From the NCBI GenBank assembly GCA_003221075.1, contig QHUF01000239.1, positions 1-36,121 of the forward strand: a stretch of 36,121 nucleotides of DNA, given 5' to 3'. A program made the position numbers and the translations under genes. Shown piece after piece: positions 15,217 through 22,743 of the stretch (position 1 is the stretch's first letter; the number at the start of each line of letters is the position of its first letter). The stretch comes from Gemmatimonadota bacterium. Its GTDB lineage: Bacteria; Gemmatimonadota; Gemmatimonadetes; Gemmatimonadales; GWC2-71-9. The notes beneath the pieces are model-generated. The model was not told the origin of the DNA, ran no database searches, and saw only the letters and a list, made by a program, of their open reading frames with translations.

Positions 15217-15795
15217 CTAGAGTATGGCGACGGAGTCTCCCAGCGAAACCGTACCGACCCCCTCACCTACGCAGTAGAACCCGCGCATGCCGTTGTCCAG
15301 AAATTGGAGATGTTTTTTCAGCTCCTCCGGCTCGACTTGTTTTCCCAGTGCCCATCCCGTGAACGGCCGGCACGGGTGTGCCACCTGGAGCACTTTCAGC
15401 CGCACCCGTTCCTTCCCGTCGGGTGACAGGATGGCCACGCCGGCAGCGAGTTCGTCGTAGCCGAATCGCCGGTCGCTGGTCGCGATGATGTTTTCGCCCG
15501 CGCATCCCACCTCGACCCGGTTCCCGAAGTGCTCGCGCATCGCGTCGTAATGCGACGTGAAGCCGAGCGAGATCCCGTGGAGACCGTCCTCGTTCTTGGT
15601 CACGGGGTGCGAGCGGTGGTGGACGTCCACGACCCACATGCCGCCGGGACTACCGCCGAGTGCGCCGTCGGGCGAGACGTGAAGCACCGGAACGGCGAGC
15701 AGCGGCGTAGGGTCGTACGTCCGTGTCGGCTTCTCGCCCGACTTCAGCGAGCCGCGTTGGACTTGCAAACGGGTGACGGTACCGATCGTGCGCAT
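15217..15795 (-). CDS. MOSC domain protein
   Basis: This 192-residue protein belongs to the MOSC family (molybdenum cofactor sulfurase C-terminal domain). Members bind sulfur or molybdenum-cofactor ligands through a conserved cysteine. Visible signatures are VGCAGENI (97-103), the AHPCRPF segment with C142 as the expected conserved cysteine, and the C-terminal GMRGFYCVGEG..GTVSLGDSV. No other domain is present. It is transcribed opposite to the two zinc-ribbon paralogues that flank it. A TAAATT -10-like hexamer (complement of 15801-15806) ends 5 nt before the ATG, suggesting a leaderless transcript. The specific substrate is unknown. Confidence 0.88.
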   Translation of the reverse strand: MRTIGTVTRLQVQRGSLKSGEKPTRTYDPTPLLAVPVLHVSPDGALGGSPGGMWVVDVHHRSHPVTKNEDGLHGISLGFTSHYDAMREHFGNRVEVGCAGENIIATSDRRFGYDELAAGVAILSPDGKERVRLKVLQVAHPCRPFTGWALGKQVEPEELKKHLQFLDNGMRGFYCVGEGVGTVSLGDSVAIL

Positions 15796-15800
15796 AACGC

Positions 15801-15823
15801 AATTTAGCAGGATGTGCTACATT
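15801..15823. promoter_or_regulatory. Divergent -10 elements for MOSC and zinc-ribbon 2
   Basis: The 37-bp divergent gap holds TAAATT on the minus strand (complement of 15801-15806), ending 5 nt before the MOSC ATG, and TACATT on the plus strand (15818-15823), ending 9 nt before the ATG at 15833. Both predict very short or absent leaders. No clear -35 hexamers were seen. Confidence 0.4.
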
Positions 15824-15832
15824 GGCGCGCTC

Positions 15833-16219
15833 ATGGCTCGCTCTACTCCTTCATCGTCACCCCGCGGCTGGGCGCGATGTCTGGATAACGTCGCCGACGT
15901 GCTGCGTCGCGGCGCCTGGTACCCGATCGTCGATGAAACCGACGACGGCAAGGTGGTCATTGAAGTCCGCAAGAAACCGGTGCGCGTGAGCCGCATCGAC
16001 GTCGCCGTGCGCGAATCCCCTCCCGACCGCTGGAGCATCGTCATCCGCACCGGCCTGCTCCGCCCTACCCTGGGCGGCAGGGAAGGGGAGGAGGTCACCA
16101 CCACGTATGCCGTCTGTCCCCAGTGTCAGGAGCGGCAGGACTTCAGCGGCAAGCCCGACGCGCTGAAGTGTCTGCGGTGCAAGACGGAATCGCAGGTCGA
16201 CTGGTCGGAAACCTGCTAA
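15833..16219 (+). CDS. Small zinc-ribbon protein with RRGAWYPIV motif (paralogue 2)
   Basis: This 128-residue protein is the second copy of the family seen at 14680-15069. It shares VLRRGAWYPIV (23-33), PPDRWSIVIR (63-72), TYAVCPQCQERQ and LKCLRC, with zinc-ribbon cysteines C95, C98, C113 and C116 and a terminal WSETC. It differs in a longer loop (GLLRPTLGGREGEE) before the ribbon. Identity between the copies looks like roughly one third, so the duplication is old. I chose the ATG at 15833 because upstream in-frame starts (from 15773) would read back into the MOSC promoter and coding region, and because a -10 element lies just before this ATG. Function unknown; no family name recognised. Confidence 0.75.
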   Translation: MARSTPSSSPRGWARCLDNVADVLRRGAWYPIVDETDDGKVVIEVRKKPVRVSRIDVAVRESPPDRWSIVIRTGLLRPTLGGREGEEVTTTYAVCPQCQERQDFSGKPDALKCLRCKTESQVDWSETC

Positions 16220-16220
16220 C

Positions 16221-16364
16221 TGGCCATCTGCCGTCAGCCATCTGCCGTCAGCAGATCCCATTTTCCTGGGGCATTGCGGGCCCGGAAATGTTTAGTATGT
16301 TAATTATCAACATGTTAACTTTCTGTGCAGTACAGACGGCTGAGGGCTGACGGCAGACGGCCAG
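16221..16364. repeat. Inverted heptamer arrays flanking the MarR promoter
   Basis: The left arm (16223-16250) is two copies of the 14-mer GCCATCTGCCGTCA, which is itself two related heptamers. The right arm (16334-16361) is four heptamers of the complementary type (AGACGGC/TGACGGC). Read as an inverted repeat, about 28 of 32 positions match. The 80-bp interval between the arms carries the AT-rich promoter/operator of the MarR gene. Confidence 0.8.
16274..16320 (+). promoter_or_regulatory. AT-rich promoter and probable operator of the MarR gene
   Basis: TTGCGG (16274-16279), a 16-bp spacer and TATGTT (16296-16301) form a plausible promoter. Over and just after the -10 lies an AT-rich stretch unlike its surroundings: ATGTTAA occurs twice (from 16297 and from 16312), inside an outer inverted repeat GTTAA-N11-TTAAC, with a perfect AACATGTT palindrome. 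MarR proteins usually bind such 15-20 bp palindromes over their own promoters, so autoregulation is likely (inference). Confidence 0.55.
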
Positions 16365-16825
16365 TGTCAGACCGTTCCGAGCTCGCACTGCAGCTGACCG
16401 ACGCGGTCGCGGCTGCCTACCAGGCCATCGAGCGGGCGGGCAACCGGGCCTACAAGAGCTTCGGGCTGTCGCAGCGGGCTCACGCGGCGATGGCGGCCGT
16501 CGACCTGGGGGGCCCCGATGGCGCGCGGCCCAGTGACGTCGCCAGCGAACTCCGTGTGTCCCGCGCCGCAGCCACGACGTTCATCCAGCGGCTCGAGGCG
16601 AAGGGGATGGTCGAGACCACGACCGATCCCGACGACGATCGCGGCGTGCGCGTCACGCTTACGCGCCACGGTCTGGAGGTCCTGCTGCGGGTCGGCCAGC
16701 TGGAACGACGCCTTGCGGCCCGCACGATCGAGGGCATGCCGGCCTCCGCCATGGCGCGGACGATTCACGTGCTACAGGAGCTCAAGTCACGGCTGGAGCA
16801 GAAGTCGCTCGAGGTCGTGCGCTGA
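16364..16825 (+). CDS. MarR-family transcriptional regulator
   Basis: This 153-residue winged-helix regulator has the MarR arrangement: an N-terminal dimerisation helix, the recognition HTH (ARPSDVASELRVSRAAATTFIQ), the wing (TTDPDDDRGVRVTLT) with its conserved D-x-R-G-type sequence, and a C-terminal dimerisation helix. MarR proteins usually repress genes for stress, efflux or catabolism until a small ligand or oxidant binds. I prefer the GTG at 16364, because the other GTG (16325) lies only about 17 nt from the predicted transcription start and would translate the heptamer repeat arm as RRLRADGRRP. The target beyond self-regulation is unknown; the next gene (pyruvate kinase) is 213 bp away. 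Confidence 0.85.
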   Translation: MSDRSELALQLTDAVAAAYQAIERAGNRAYKSFGLSQRAHAAMAAVDLGGPDGARPSDVASELRVSRAAATTFIQRLEAKGMVETTTDPDDDRGVRVTLTRHGLEVLLRVGQLERRLAARTIEGMPASAMARTIHVLQELKSRLEQKSLEVVR

Positions 16826-17038
16826 GCGCGTATGCAGATGTGCGAATCTTTATGCATCAGGCCGGTGCTCGTCCGGGCCACGGTGTCGCTTCACGTATCA
16901 CTTCAACGCCGTTGATTAGCCGTAGTCAATTCAACGCATTCGATTGGACGTCGTCGCGGCAGCTGTCGCTTGTTAGAACGCCGCGGCGACCCGTTCCAAG
17001 CTGCCTAGTTTTCCACACCCCTCACAGCGCGTGCAATT

Positions 17039-18373
17039 GTGGATAACCGATCGAATGGCGCCCCGCAGATCCGCCGCACGAAAATCGTCGCCACGCTCGG
17101 GCCGGCCACCGGCAAGGAGTCGACGATCGCGGCGCTGCTCCAGGCCGGTGCCAATGTCCTGCGCATCAATGCGTCCCATGGGACACCGGAGCTGCGCGCC
17201 GAGTGGATCGCCGCGGCCCGGAAGGTCGCGGCGCGAAGCGACTCACCGATCGCCGTGCTGCTCGACCTCCAGGGGCCACGCATTCGAGTCGGAGACCTGC
17301 CCGCTCCTCGGGAGCTGAAGCCGGGTCAGGAGGTCGCTTTCGCTCCTGAAGAGGTCGCCCGCGCCGACGAGCTGCCCACCACCTACGACGGCCTCGCCAA
17401 CGACGCCCGCGTGGGCTCGCGAATCCTGCTGAACGACGGTCTGCTCTCGGTGGAGGTGTCCGCCCCCGCGCTCACCGAGAAGGACCGCGAGGATGTCAAA
17501 GACGCCCTGAAGATCGGAGTGGACTATCTGGCGCTGTCGTTCGTGCGTCGTCCGGAGGACATCGAAGAGCTGCGCGGACTGGTTCGCGGTGCCTCCTCGA
17601 AGCTCGTGGCGAAGATCGAGAAAGCGACCGCCCTCGACAACCTCGACAAGATTGTCGCGGTCTCCGATGCCGTCATGGTCGCGCGCGGGGACCTCGGTGT
17701 CGAGCTGCCGTTCGAGCAGGTGCCGCTGGTGCAGAAGCGGCTGATCGCCGAGGCGAATCACCAGGGGCGGCCGGTGATCACGGCGACGCAGATGCTCGAG
17801 TCGATGGTGCACAACCCCCGGCCCACGCGCGCCGAAGCCTCCGACGTCGCTAACGCGATTCTCGACGGCACGGACGCCGTGATGCTCTCGGCGGAGACCG
17901 CCGTAGGGCAATATCCGGTGGAAGCGGTGCGCGCCATGGACCGGATCATCCGGGAAATGGAGCGGCACCCGCTGCGCCATCGGGAAGAGCGGCGCCGGGA
18001 GAGCGAGAGCGTGCACACGGAAGACGCGATCGCCTGGGGGACGTACGCGGTAGCGCGCATGCTCAAGACACCGCTCATCGTCACCCTGACCAAGGGTGGG
18101 TTCACGGCACGCAAAGTCGCCGCGCTGCGACCACCAGTTCCGATTCTCGCGGTCACGACCGAGGCGTCGACGTACCGGCAGCTCGCCCTGGTGTGGGGGG
18201 TGATGCCGATCCTCGTCGACCATGTACCCGGCTATGATGCCATGTTGACCGTCGTGCGCGATCTCATTCTCAAGCGCCAATACGCGAAGTCGGGCGATTG
18301 CATCGTGATGACGGCGGGCGTCCCGTGGGACGTCTCCGGCAGCACCAACCTCATCAAAGTCGAGGTAGTGTGA
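17039..18373 (+). CDS. pyk: Pyruvate kinase with shortened B domain
   Basis: This enzyme transfers phosphate from phosphoenolpyruvate to ADP, the last step of glycolysis. Its 444 residues carry RRTKIVATLGPAT, LRINASHG, LDLQGPRIRVG, the KIEK lysine segment, VARGDLGVELP, ITATQMLESM and DGTDAVMLSAETAVGQYPVEAV, and a full C-terminal domain. The B (lid) domain is abnormal: it runs from NDGLLSVEV (133-140) directly into SAPALTEKD, skipping about 30 residues that normally contain the KG(V/I)NLPG segment. This could be a natural deletion or an assembly loss. The GTG start gives MDNRSNGAPQIRRTK. The TTATCCACA 9-mer on the opposite strand overlaps this start. The next gene follows after 1 bp. Confidence 0.93.
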   Translation: MDNRSNGAPQIRRTKIVATLGPATGKESTIAALLQAGANVLRINASHGTPELRAEWIAAARKVAARSDSPIAVLLDLQGPRIRVGDLPAPRELKPGQEVAFAPEEVARADELPTTYDGLANDARVGSRILLNDGLLSVEVSAPALTEKDREDVKDALKIGVDYLALSFVRRPEDIEELRGLVRGASSKLVAKIEKATALDNLDKIVAVSDAVMVARGDLGVELPFEQVPLVQKRLIAEANHQGRPVITATQMLESMVHNPRPTRAEASDVANAILDGTDAVMLSAETAVGQYPVEAVRAMDRIIREMERHPLRHREERRRESESVHTEDAIAWGTYAVARMLKTPLIVTLTKGGFTARKVAALRPPVPILAVTTEASTYRQLALVWGVMPILVDHVPGYDAMLTVVRDLILKRQYAKSGDCIVMTAGVPWDVSGSTNLIKVEVV

Positions 18374-18374
18374 C

Positions 18375-19157
18375 GTGCGGCTGATCTTTCTCGGCACAGG
18401 CACGTCGTTCGGCGTGCCGCAGATCGGCTGTCGCTGTCCCACCTGTACATCCGCTGACCCCCGCGACCGGCGCACCCGCACCGGCGCACTGATCGAGACT
18501 CAGGGCAAGCGTCTCCTGATCGATACGCCGCCCGAGCTGCGGTTGCAGCTCGTCGCCGCCGGCGTCGATCACATCGATGCCGTGCTGTTCACGCACGCGC
18601 ACGCTGACCACGTGCACGGCATCGACGACCTGCGCGCGCTCTCGGTCCGCCAGGGCGTGATGCTGCCGGCCTACGGCTCGCGCGGCACGATGGCGGAGCT
18701 GGCTTCCAAGTTTCCCTACATCTTCGATCCCTCGATCGTCGTGCCCGCGGGAACCAGCAAGCCGGAGCTGGCGGCGCACGTGCTCGAGCCCGGCAAGGCC
18801 ACCGCGATCGCCGGCGTGCCCGTCCTGCCGTTGTCGCTGCCGCACGGCGACCATGAGGTGTTCGGCTATCGTATCGGTGCGGCGGCGTATCTGACGGACG
18901 TGAAGACGATTCCCGGGGACGTGGTTGCCGCGCTCGCGGGCCTCGACGTGCTGGTGCTCAACGCGCTGCTGTCGCGTCCCCATCCGCTCCACTTGTCGGT
19001 GCCGGAAGCCGTCGCGGCGGCACAGCGCGTCGGCGCGCGCCGTACGTTCTTCACGCATCTGACGCACGAGAACACGCATGCGGCCCTTGCCGCGAAGCTG
19101 CCGCCGGGCATTGCGCCGGCGTTCGACGGGCTGGTTATCGACCTACCCGGGGCATAA
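18375..19157 (+). CDS. PhnP-like metallo-beta-lactamase-fold hydrolase
   Basis: This 260-residue binuclear-zinc hydrolase has the PhnP-type N-terminus LGTGTSFGVPQIGCRC with C19, C21 and C24, a cysteine cluster that binds a structural zinc in PhnP. The active-site motif is THAHADH (H74, H76, D78, H79), followed by further ligand candidates in LPHGDH and the THLTHENTH segment. PhnP hydrolyses cyclic ribose phosphates and related phosphodiesters. No phosphonate (phn) genes are nearby, so the substrate here is open. The start is a GTG one base after the pyk stop, and the gene is followed after 25 bp by the aldolase gene, suggesting cotranscription with central-metabolism genes. Confidence 0.88.
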   Translation: MRLIFLGTGTSFGVPQIGCRCPTCTSADPRDRRTRTGALIETQGKRLLIDTPPELRLQLVAAGVDHIDAVLFTHAHADHVHGIDDLRALSVRQGVMLPAYGSRGTMAELASKFPYIFDPSIVVPAGTSKPELAAHVLEPGKATAIAGVPVLPLSLPHGDHEVFGYRIGAAAYLTDVKTIPGDVVAALAGLDVLVLNALLSRPHPLHLSVPEAVAAAQRVGARRTFFTHLTHENTHAALAAKLPPGIAPAFDGLVIDLPGA

Positions 19158-19182
19158 ATTCCGCCGCGAGGAGGAGCAGGAC

Positions 19183-20514
19183 ATGCTCAAGGAAAGCGCT
19201 GATATAGACGTGCTGGTGCGCAAGGCGGTCTTCGGAAGCGAAGACGAGAAAGCGCACGCGCGCTGGATGATTTGGGAGATGGGGCAACAGGCCGGCGTCC
19301 GGCCCGCCTCGATTCACGAGCTCTACATGGCCCGAGGCCGCGACGAGGTGCCGGCGTTCACGACGCCGGCGATGAACGTCCGGATCCTGTCCTACGACAC
19401 TGGGCGGGCGATCTTCCGCGCGGCGAAGCGCCTCGATGCCGGCGCGATCATCTGCGAGATCGCCCGCAGCGAGATCGCCTATACCGACCAGCGGCCGGCC
19501 GAGTACGTCGCCGTGATGACGGCGGCGGCGCTGCGCGAGGGATTCACGGGGCCGTTGTTCATTCAAGGCGACCACGTCCAGGTCAACGCGAAGAAGTACG
19601 CCGCCGATCCGGAGGCCGAGCTCAAGGCGCTGCGCGCGCTGATCGAGGAGGAGCTGCACGCCGGCTTCTACAACATCGACATCGACACGTCCACGCTCGT
19701 CGATCTCTCCAAGCCCAATCTCGATGAGCAGCAGCGTACGAACTACGAGCGCGCAGCGGAGCTCACGAAATTCATCCGCGACCGCGAGCCGGACGACGTC
19801 ACCGTTTCCGTCGGCGCCGAAATCGGCGAAGTGGGGGGCAAGAACAGCGACGTGCACGAGCTGAAAGCGTTCATGGACGGCTACAACCGGACGCTGACCA
19901 AGCTCGGGACCCCGGCCGGTATTTCGAAGATCTCCGTGCAAACCGGCACGAGCCATGGTGGCGTCGTGTTGCCCGACGGCTCGATCGCGAAAGTGCAGCT
20001 CGACCTGCAGGCGCTGAAGGCGCTGTCGCACGACGCGCGGACGAAATACGGGCTTGGCGGCGCGGTGCAGCACGGCGCCTCGACGCTGCCGCCGGACGCG
20101 TTCTCGCAGTTCCCCGCGTGTGAGGCGGTCGAGATCCACCTGGCCACGAATTTCCAGACCATCGTCATGGATCACCCCGCGCTGCCGAAAGATCTCCGCC
20201 GCGAAGTGAACGAATGGGTCAAGCGCGAAGCGAAGGAAGAGTGGAAAAAGGGCGACACCGAAGAGCAGTTCATCTACAAGAGCCGCAAGAAGGCGATCGG
20301 GCCCTTCAAGCGGCGGTTCTGGGATCTGCCCGCGGACGTGCGGGCCGCCATCGGCGCCGATCTCGAGAAGACGTTTGGGTTCCTGTTCGAGCAGCTGCGC
20401 GTGAAGGGCACGCGCGGGTCGACCGATCGGTACGTCAAACCGAAACTCGTGTCACACGCCGCGCCACGAGCCGCGCTCGTGTCGGCGCCGGATGATGCGG
20501 AGGCAGGGGAATGA
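19183..20514 (+). CDS. Class II fructose-bisphosphate aldolase-like protein
   Basis: This 443-residue zinc aldolase should split fructose 1,6-bisphosphate into dihydroxyacetone phosphate and glyceraldehyde 3-phosphate. It shows the class II features GPLFIQGDHVQV (D130, H131), SVGAEIGEVGG (E213), QTGTSHGG (H258) and GAVQHGAS (H297). It is longer than the usual 280-360 residues, with about 60 extra residues at the N-terminus and a Lys/Arg-rich C-terminal extension (380-443), so it belongs to a long subfamily and related ketose-bisphosphate substrates are possible. The ATG at 19183 is preceded by a strong GAGGAGGAG ribosome-binding site; the open frame extends upstream to 19078 inside the MBL gene. 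Its stop overlaps the next ATG (ATGA). Confidence 0.9.
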   Translation: MLKESADIDVLVRKAVFGSEDEKAHARWMIWEMGQQAGVRPASIHELYMARGRDEVPAFTTPAMNVRILSYDTGRAIFRAAKRLDAGAIICEIARSEIAYTDQRPAEYVAVMTAAALREGFTGPLFIQGDHVQVNAKKYAADPEAELKALRALIEEELHAGFYNIDIDTSTLVDLSKPNLDEQQRTNYERAAELTKFIRDREPDDVTVSVGAEIGEVGGKNSDVHELKAFMDGYNRTLTKLGTPAGISKISVQTGTSHGGVVLPDGSIAKVQLDLQALKALSHDARTKYGLGGAVQHGASTLPPDAFSQFPACEAVEIHLATNFQTIVMDHPALPKDLRREVNEWVKREAKEEWKKGDTEEQFIYKSRKKAIGPFKRRFWDLPADVRAAIGADLEKTFGFLFEQLRVKGTRGSTDRYVKPKLVSHAAPRAALVSAPDDAEAGE

Positions 20515-20882
20515 GCGAGCGCAGTGGAGGATTCGGCGCCTTTTTGTTCGGCATGGTGCTCGGCGCGGTGGCGGGGTTCGTGTTCGCCCCCACCGAAGGC
20601 GGGGAGAGCACGCGGCGCAAGGTGACCAAGGGCCTGCGCAACCTGAAGGAGCTCGCCGAGGAAAAAGTGGACGAAGTCCGCGGACTCCTGAAGGAAGCCG
20701 GAGACGAGGCCGAGGAGTCCGGCGAGTCCGACGAGTCCGACGAGGACGATGATGAAGAGCCGGAGATCGCGACCCGCGAGCAGCTGCGTCGCCGGCTCGA
20801 GGCCGCGCGCCGCCGCCGTGCCCGGGCCGCCCGGCCGCCCGTTCCCCCCGCGTCCGACGAGGAGGACGAGCCGCTCGCGTGA
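20511..20882 (+). CDS. YtxH-like small membrane protein
   Basis: This 123-residue protein has an N-terminal membrane helix (about 8-26, GAFLFGMVLGAVAGFVFAP) and the following APTEGGESTRRKV segment, the signature of YtxH/GvpP-like proteins. After this come a helical Lys/Glu stretch and a very acidic tail (GESDESDEDDDEEPE) with tandem 9-mer DNA repeats of GAGTCCGAC type, then an Arg-rich helix. YtxH proteins are small stress-associated envelope proteins with no defined biochemical role. The start overlaps the aldolase stop and the end overlaps the YihY start, so the three genes form one transcription unit. Confidence 0.8.
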   Translation: MSERSGGFGAFLFGMVLGAVAGFVFAPTEGGESTRRKVTKGLRNLKELAEEKVDEVRGLLKEAGDEAEESGESDESDEDDDEEPEIATREQLRRRLEAARRRRARAARPPVPPASDEEDEPLA

Positions 20883-21715
20883 ATCGTGAAGGCGGCTGGC
20901 ACCGCACGGTCACCGGCGTCGTCCGGCGCACCCTCGAGGCCGCCTACGAAGACAACATTCCGTTCCTCGCCGGTGCCCTCTCGTTCGACATTCTGCTGAC
21001 TGCCATTCCCTTCGTCGGGCTCGTCCTGGCCGTCGTCGGCTACCTCGCGCAATACCAGCTCGCCATTCAGCAGCTCAACGTCCACGAGCTGCTGGAGCGC
21101 TTCCTGCCCGAGTCGAGCGGCGGGGAGACCGGCCAGTTCGGCTTCATCGAGCGCGCCCTCGGCGACCTGGTCGCAAGGCGCGGCCACCTCACACTCCTCG
21201 CCGCGCCCCTGTTCCTGTGGTTCTCGACTCGTATGTTCGGGGGACTGCGTGCGGCCCTGAACGAAGTCTTCGACACCGAGGAGAACCGATCCTGGCCGAG
21301 GGCCAAGCTGCTCGACATCGCCATGGTGTTCGTCGCCGGGACGCTGTTCCTCGCGATCGCGTTTGCGACCACGACCCGCGGGGTCGGATCGCAGCTCGCG
21401 TCCCTCGTGTTCAGCACGGCCCTCTTCTTCGTCATCTTCAAATACCTGCCCAGCCGGCGGATCTACTGGCGTACCAGTGTGGTGGCCTCGCTGTTCTGCG
21501 CGGTCGCCTTCGAGATCGCCAAGCGGCTGTACGCGCTGTACGTGACACGCTTCGTGACGTTCGACCGCCTGGCGTCGGACGCGAATCTCGTCGGTCTCTT
21601 CCTGTTCCTGCTGTGGATCTATTACACGGCCTATGTGTTTCTGCTGGGCGGCGAAGTGGCGGAAACGTACGACCTGATGCGCATGCGGCGCCTGCAACGC
21701 GTGCGCCTCGGATGA
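20879..21715 (+). CDS. YihY/BrkB-family inner-membrane protein
   Basis: This 278-residue integral membrane protein has about six hydrophobic helices: near 25-50 (AGALSFDILLTAIPFVGLVLAVVGYL), 100-125, 140-160, 170-188, 200-220 and 235-255. The N-terminal EDNIPFLAGALSFDILL and the late DRLASDANLVGLFLFLLWIYYTAYVFLLGGEVAETY segments are typical of YihY/BrkB (UPF0761) proteins. The family was once called ribonuclease BN by mistake; it is now treated as a transporter-like family of unclear substrate. The GTG start overlaps the YtxH stop, and the stop overlaps the next ATG. Confidence 0.9.
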   Translation: MNREGGWHRTVTGVVRRTLEAAYEDNIPFLAGALSFDILLTAIPFVGLVLAVVGYLAQYQLAIQQLNVHELLERFLPESSGGETGQFGFIERALGDLVARRGHLTLLAAPLFLWFSTRMFGGLRAALNEVFDTEENRSWPRAKLLDIAMVFVAGTLFLAIAFATTTRGVGSQLASLVFSTALFFVIFKYLPSRRIYWRTSVVASLFCAVAFEIAKRLYALYVTRFVTFDRLASDANLVGLFLFLLWIYYTAYVFLLGGEVAETYDLMRMRRLQRVRLG

Positions 21716-22743
21716 ATTCCCCGGTGATCGATCTCCGCTCCGATACCGTCACCAAGCCGTCGCCCGCGATGCGTCGCGCCATGGCGGACGCGGAGGTCGG
21801 TGACGATGTTCTCGATGGCGATCCGACCACGCGCCGCCTCGAAGAGCGCGTCGCCGAGCTGCTCGGCACCGAGGACGCCCTCTTCTTCCCGTCGGGCACG
21901 CAAGCCAATCAGACCGGCATCGCGCTCGTCACCGAGCCGGGCACCGAGCTGCTGCTCGAAGCCAACGCGCACCTCGTGCACTCCGAAGTGGCGGGCGTCG
22001 CCGCGCTGTCGGGCGTGCAGATCCGGCCGATCACCACGCCCGACGGCCTGCTCACCGCCGACTTGGTCCGCGGCGCGCTGCGGGCCCCGTCGCCACACGT
22101 CCCGCGCATCACGGCACTCGCGATCGAGAACACGCACAACAACGCCGGCGGGCGCGTGCTCGATGCCGCAGGAGTCGACGGGCTGACCCGCGCGGCGCGC
22201 GACGCGCGACTCGCGGTCCACCTCGACGGGGCGCGGCTCTGGAACGCCGCCGCGGCCGCCGGAGTGAAGCCGGCGCGGCTCGCACACGGCGCCGACACCG
22301 TGATGGTGAGCTTCTCGAAGGGACTCGGCTGTCCCGTGGGGTCGTGCCTCGGATTCAGGAGGGAGTGGCGCGCCCGCGCCTGGGAGATCCGCAAACGCCT
22401 GGGGGGCGGGATGCGTCAGTCGGGCATCCTCGCCGCGGCGGGACTGTACGCGCTCGATCACAACCTGGCACGGATCGGTGAGGATCACACCAACGCCAAA
22501 CGCTTCGCCGACCTACTGTCCGACAGTCAGACAGTCCGACCGTCCGACCCGCAATCCAACATCGTCATGGTCGACCTGCTGCGGCGCGGTGACACGCCCG
22601 AATCGGTGTCCCAGCGGCTGGCGCAAGCAGGAGTCCGGCTCGCGCCGTGGGGACCACGCCGGCTGCGCGTGGTCACGCATCTCGACGTGACACGGGCCGA
22701 CGTTGAACGGGCCGCGCGCGTCGTTCTGGAGACGCTCGCGTGA
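21712..22743 (+). CDS. ltaE: Low-specificity L-threonine aldolase
   Basis: This 343-residue PLP enzyme cleaves L-threonine or allo-threonine to glycine and acetaldehyde. Family motifs are IDLRSDTVTKPSPAMR at the start, GDDVLDGDPTT, FFPSGTQANQ, ENTHNNAGG, HLDGARLWNAA (D172) and the PLP lysine K203 in VSFSKGLGCPVGS. A short segment near residue 270 (DSQTVRPSDPQS) is encoded by four tandem octamers (22517-22548) and may be a lineage-specific loop insertion. I place the start at the ATG at 21712, which overlaps the YihY stop; the longer open frame upstream is antisense-like and unrelated to the family. Its stop overlaps the next GTG. Confidence 0.92.
   Translation: MNSPVIDLRSDTVTKPSPAMRRAMADAEVGDDVLDGDPTTRRLEERVAELLGTEDALFFPSGTQANQTGIALVTEPGTELLLEANAHLVHSEVAGVAALSGVQIRPITTPDGLLTADLVRGALRAPSPHVPRITALAIENTHNNAGGRVLDAAGVDGLTRAARDARLAVHLDGARLWNAAAAAGVKPARLAHGADTVMVSFSKGLGCPVGSCLGFRREWRARAWEIRKRLGGGMRQSGILAAAGLYALDHNLARIGEDHTNAKRFADLLSDSQTVRPSDPQSNIVMVDLLRRGDTPESVSQRLAQAGVRLAPWGPRRLRVVTHLDVTRADVERAARVVLETLA
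22517..22548. repeat. Tandem octamers within ltaE
   Basis: Four imperfect copies of an 8-mer (consensus (A/C)GTCCGAC) lie in the coding sequence and encode a Ser/Asp/Gln/Pro-rich loop. Confidence 0.7.

Noticed and set aside
17009..17046. A perfect DnaA box (TTATCCACA, complement of 17038-17046) and a one-mismatch copy (TTTTCCACA, 17009-17017) upstream of pyk, suggesting a replication origin.
   Set aside because: There are only two boxes, no AT-rich unwinding region, no dnaA/dnaN/gyrB neighbours, and one exact 9-mer is expected by chance about once per 130 kb. A local DnaA effect on pyk cannot be excluded.
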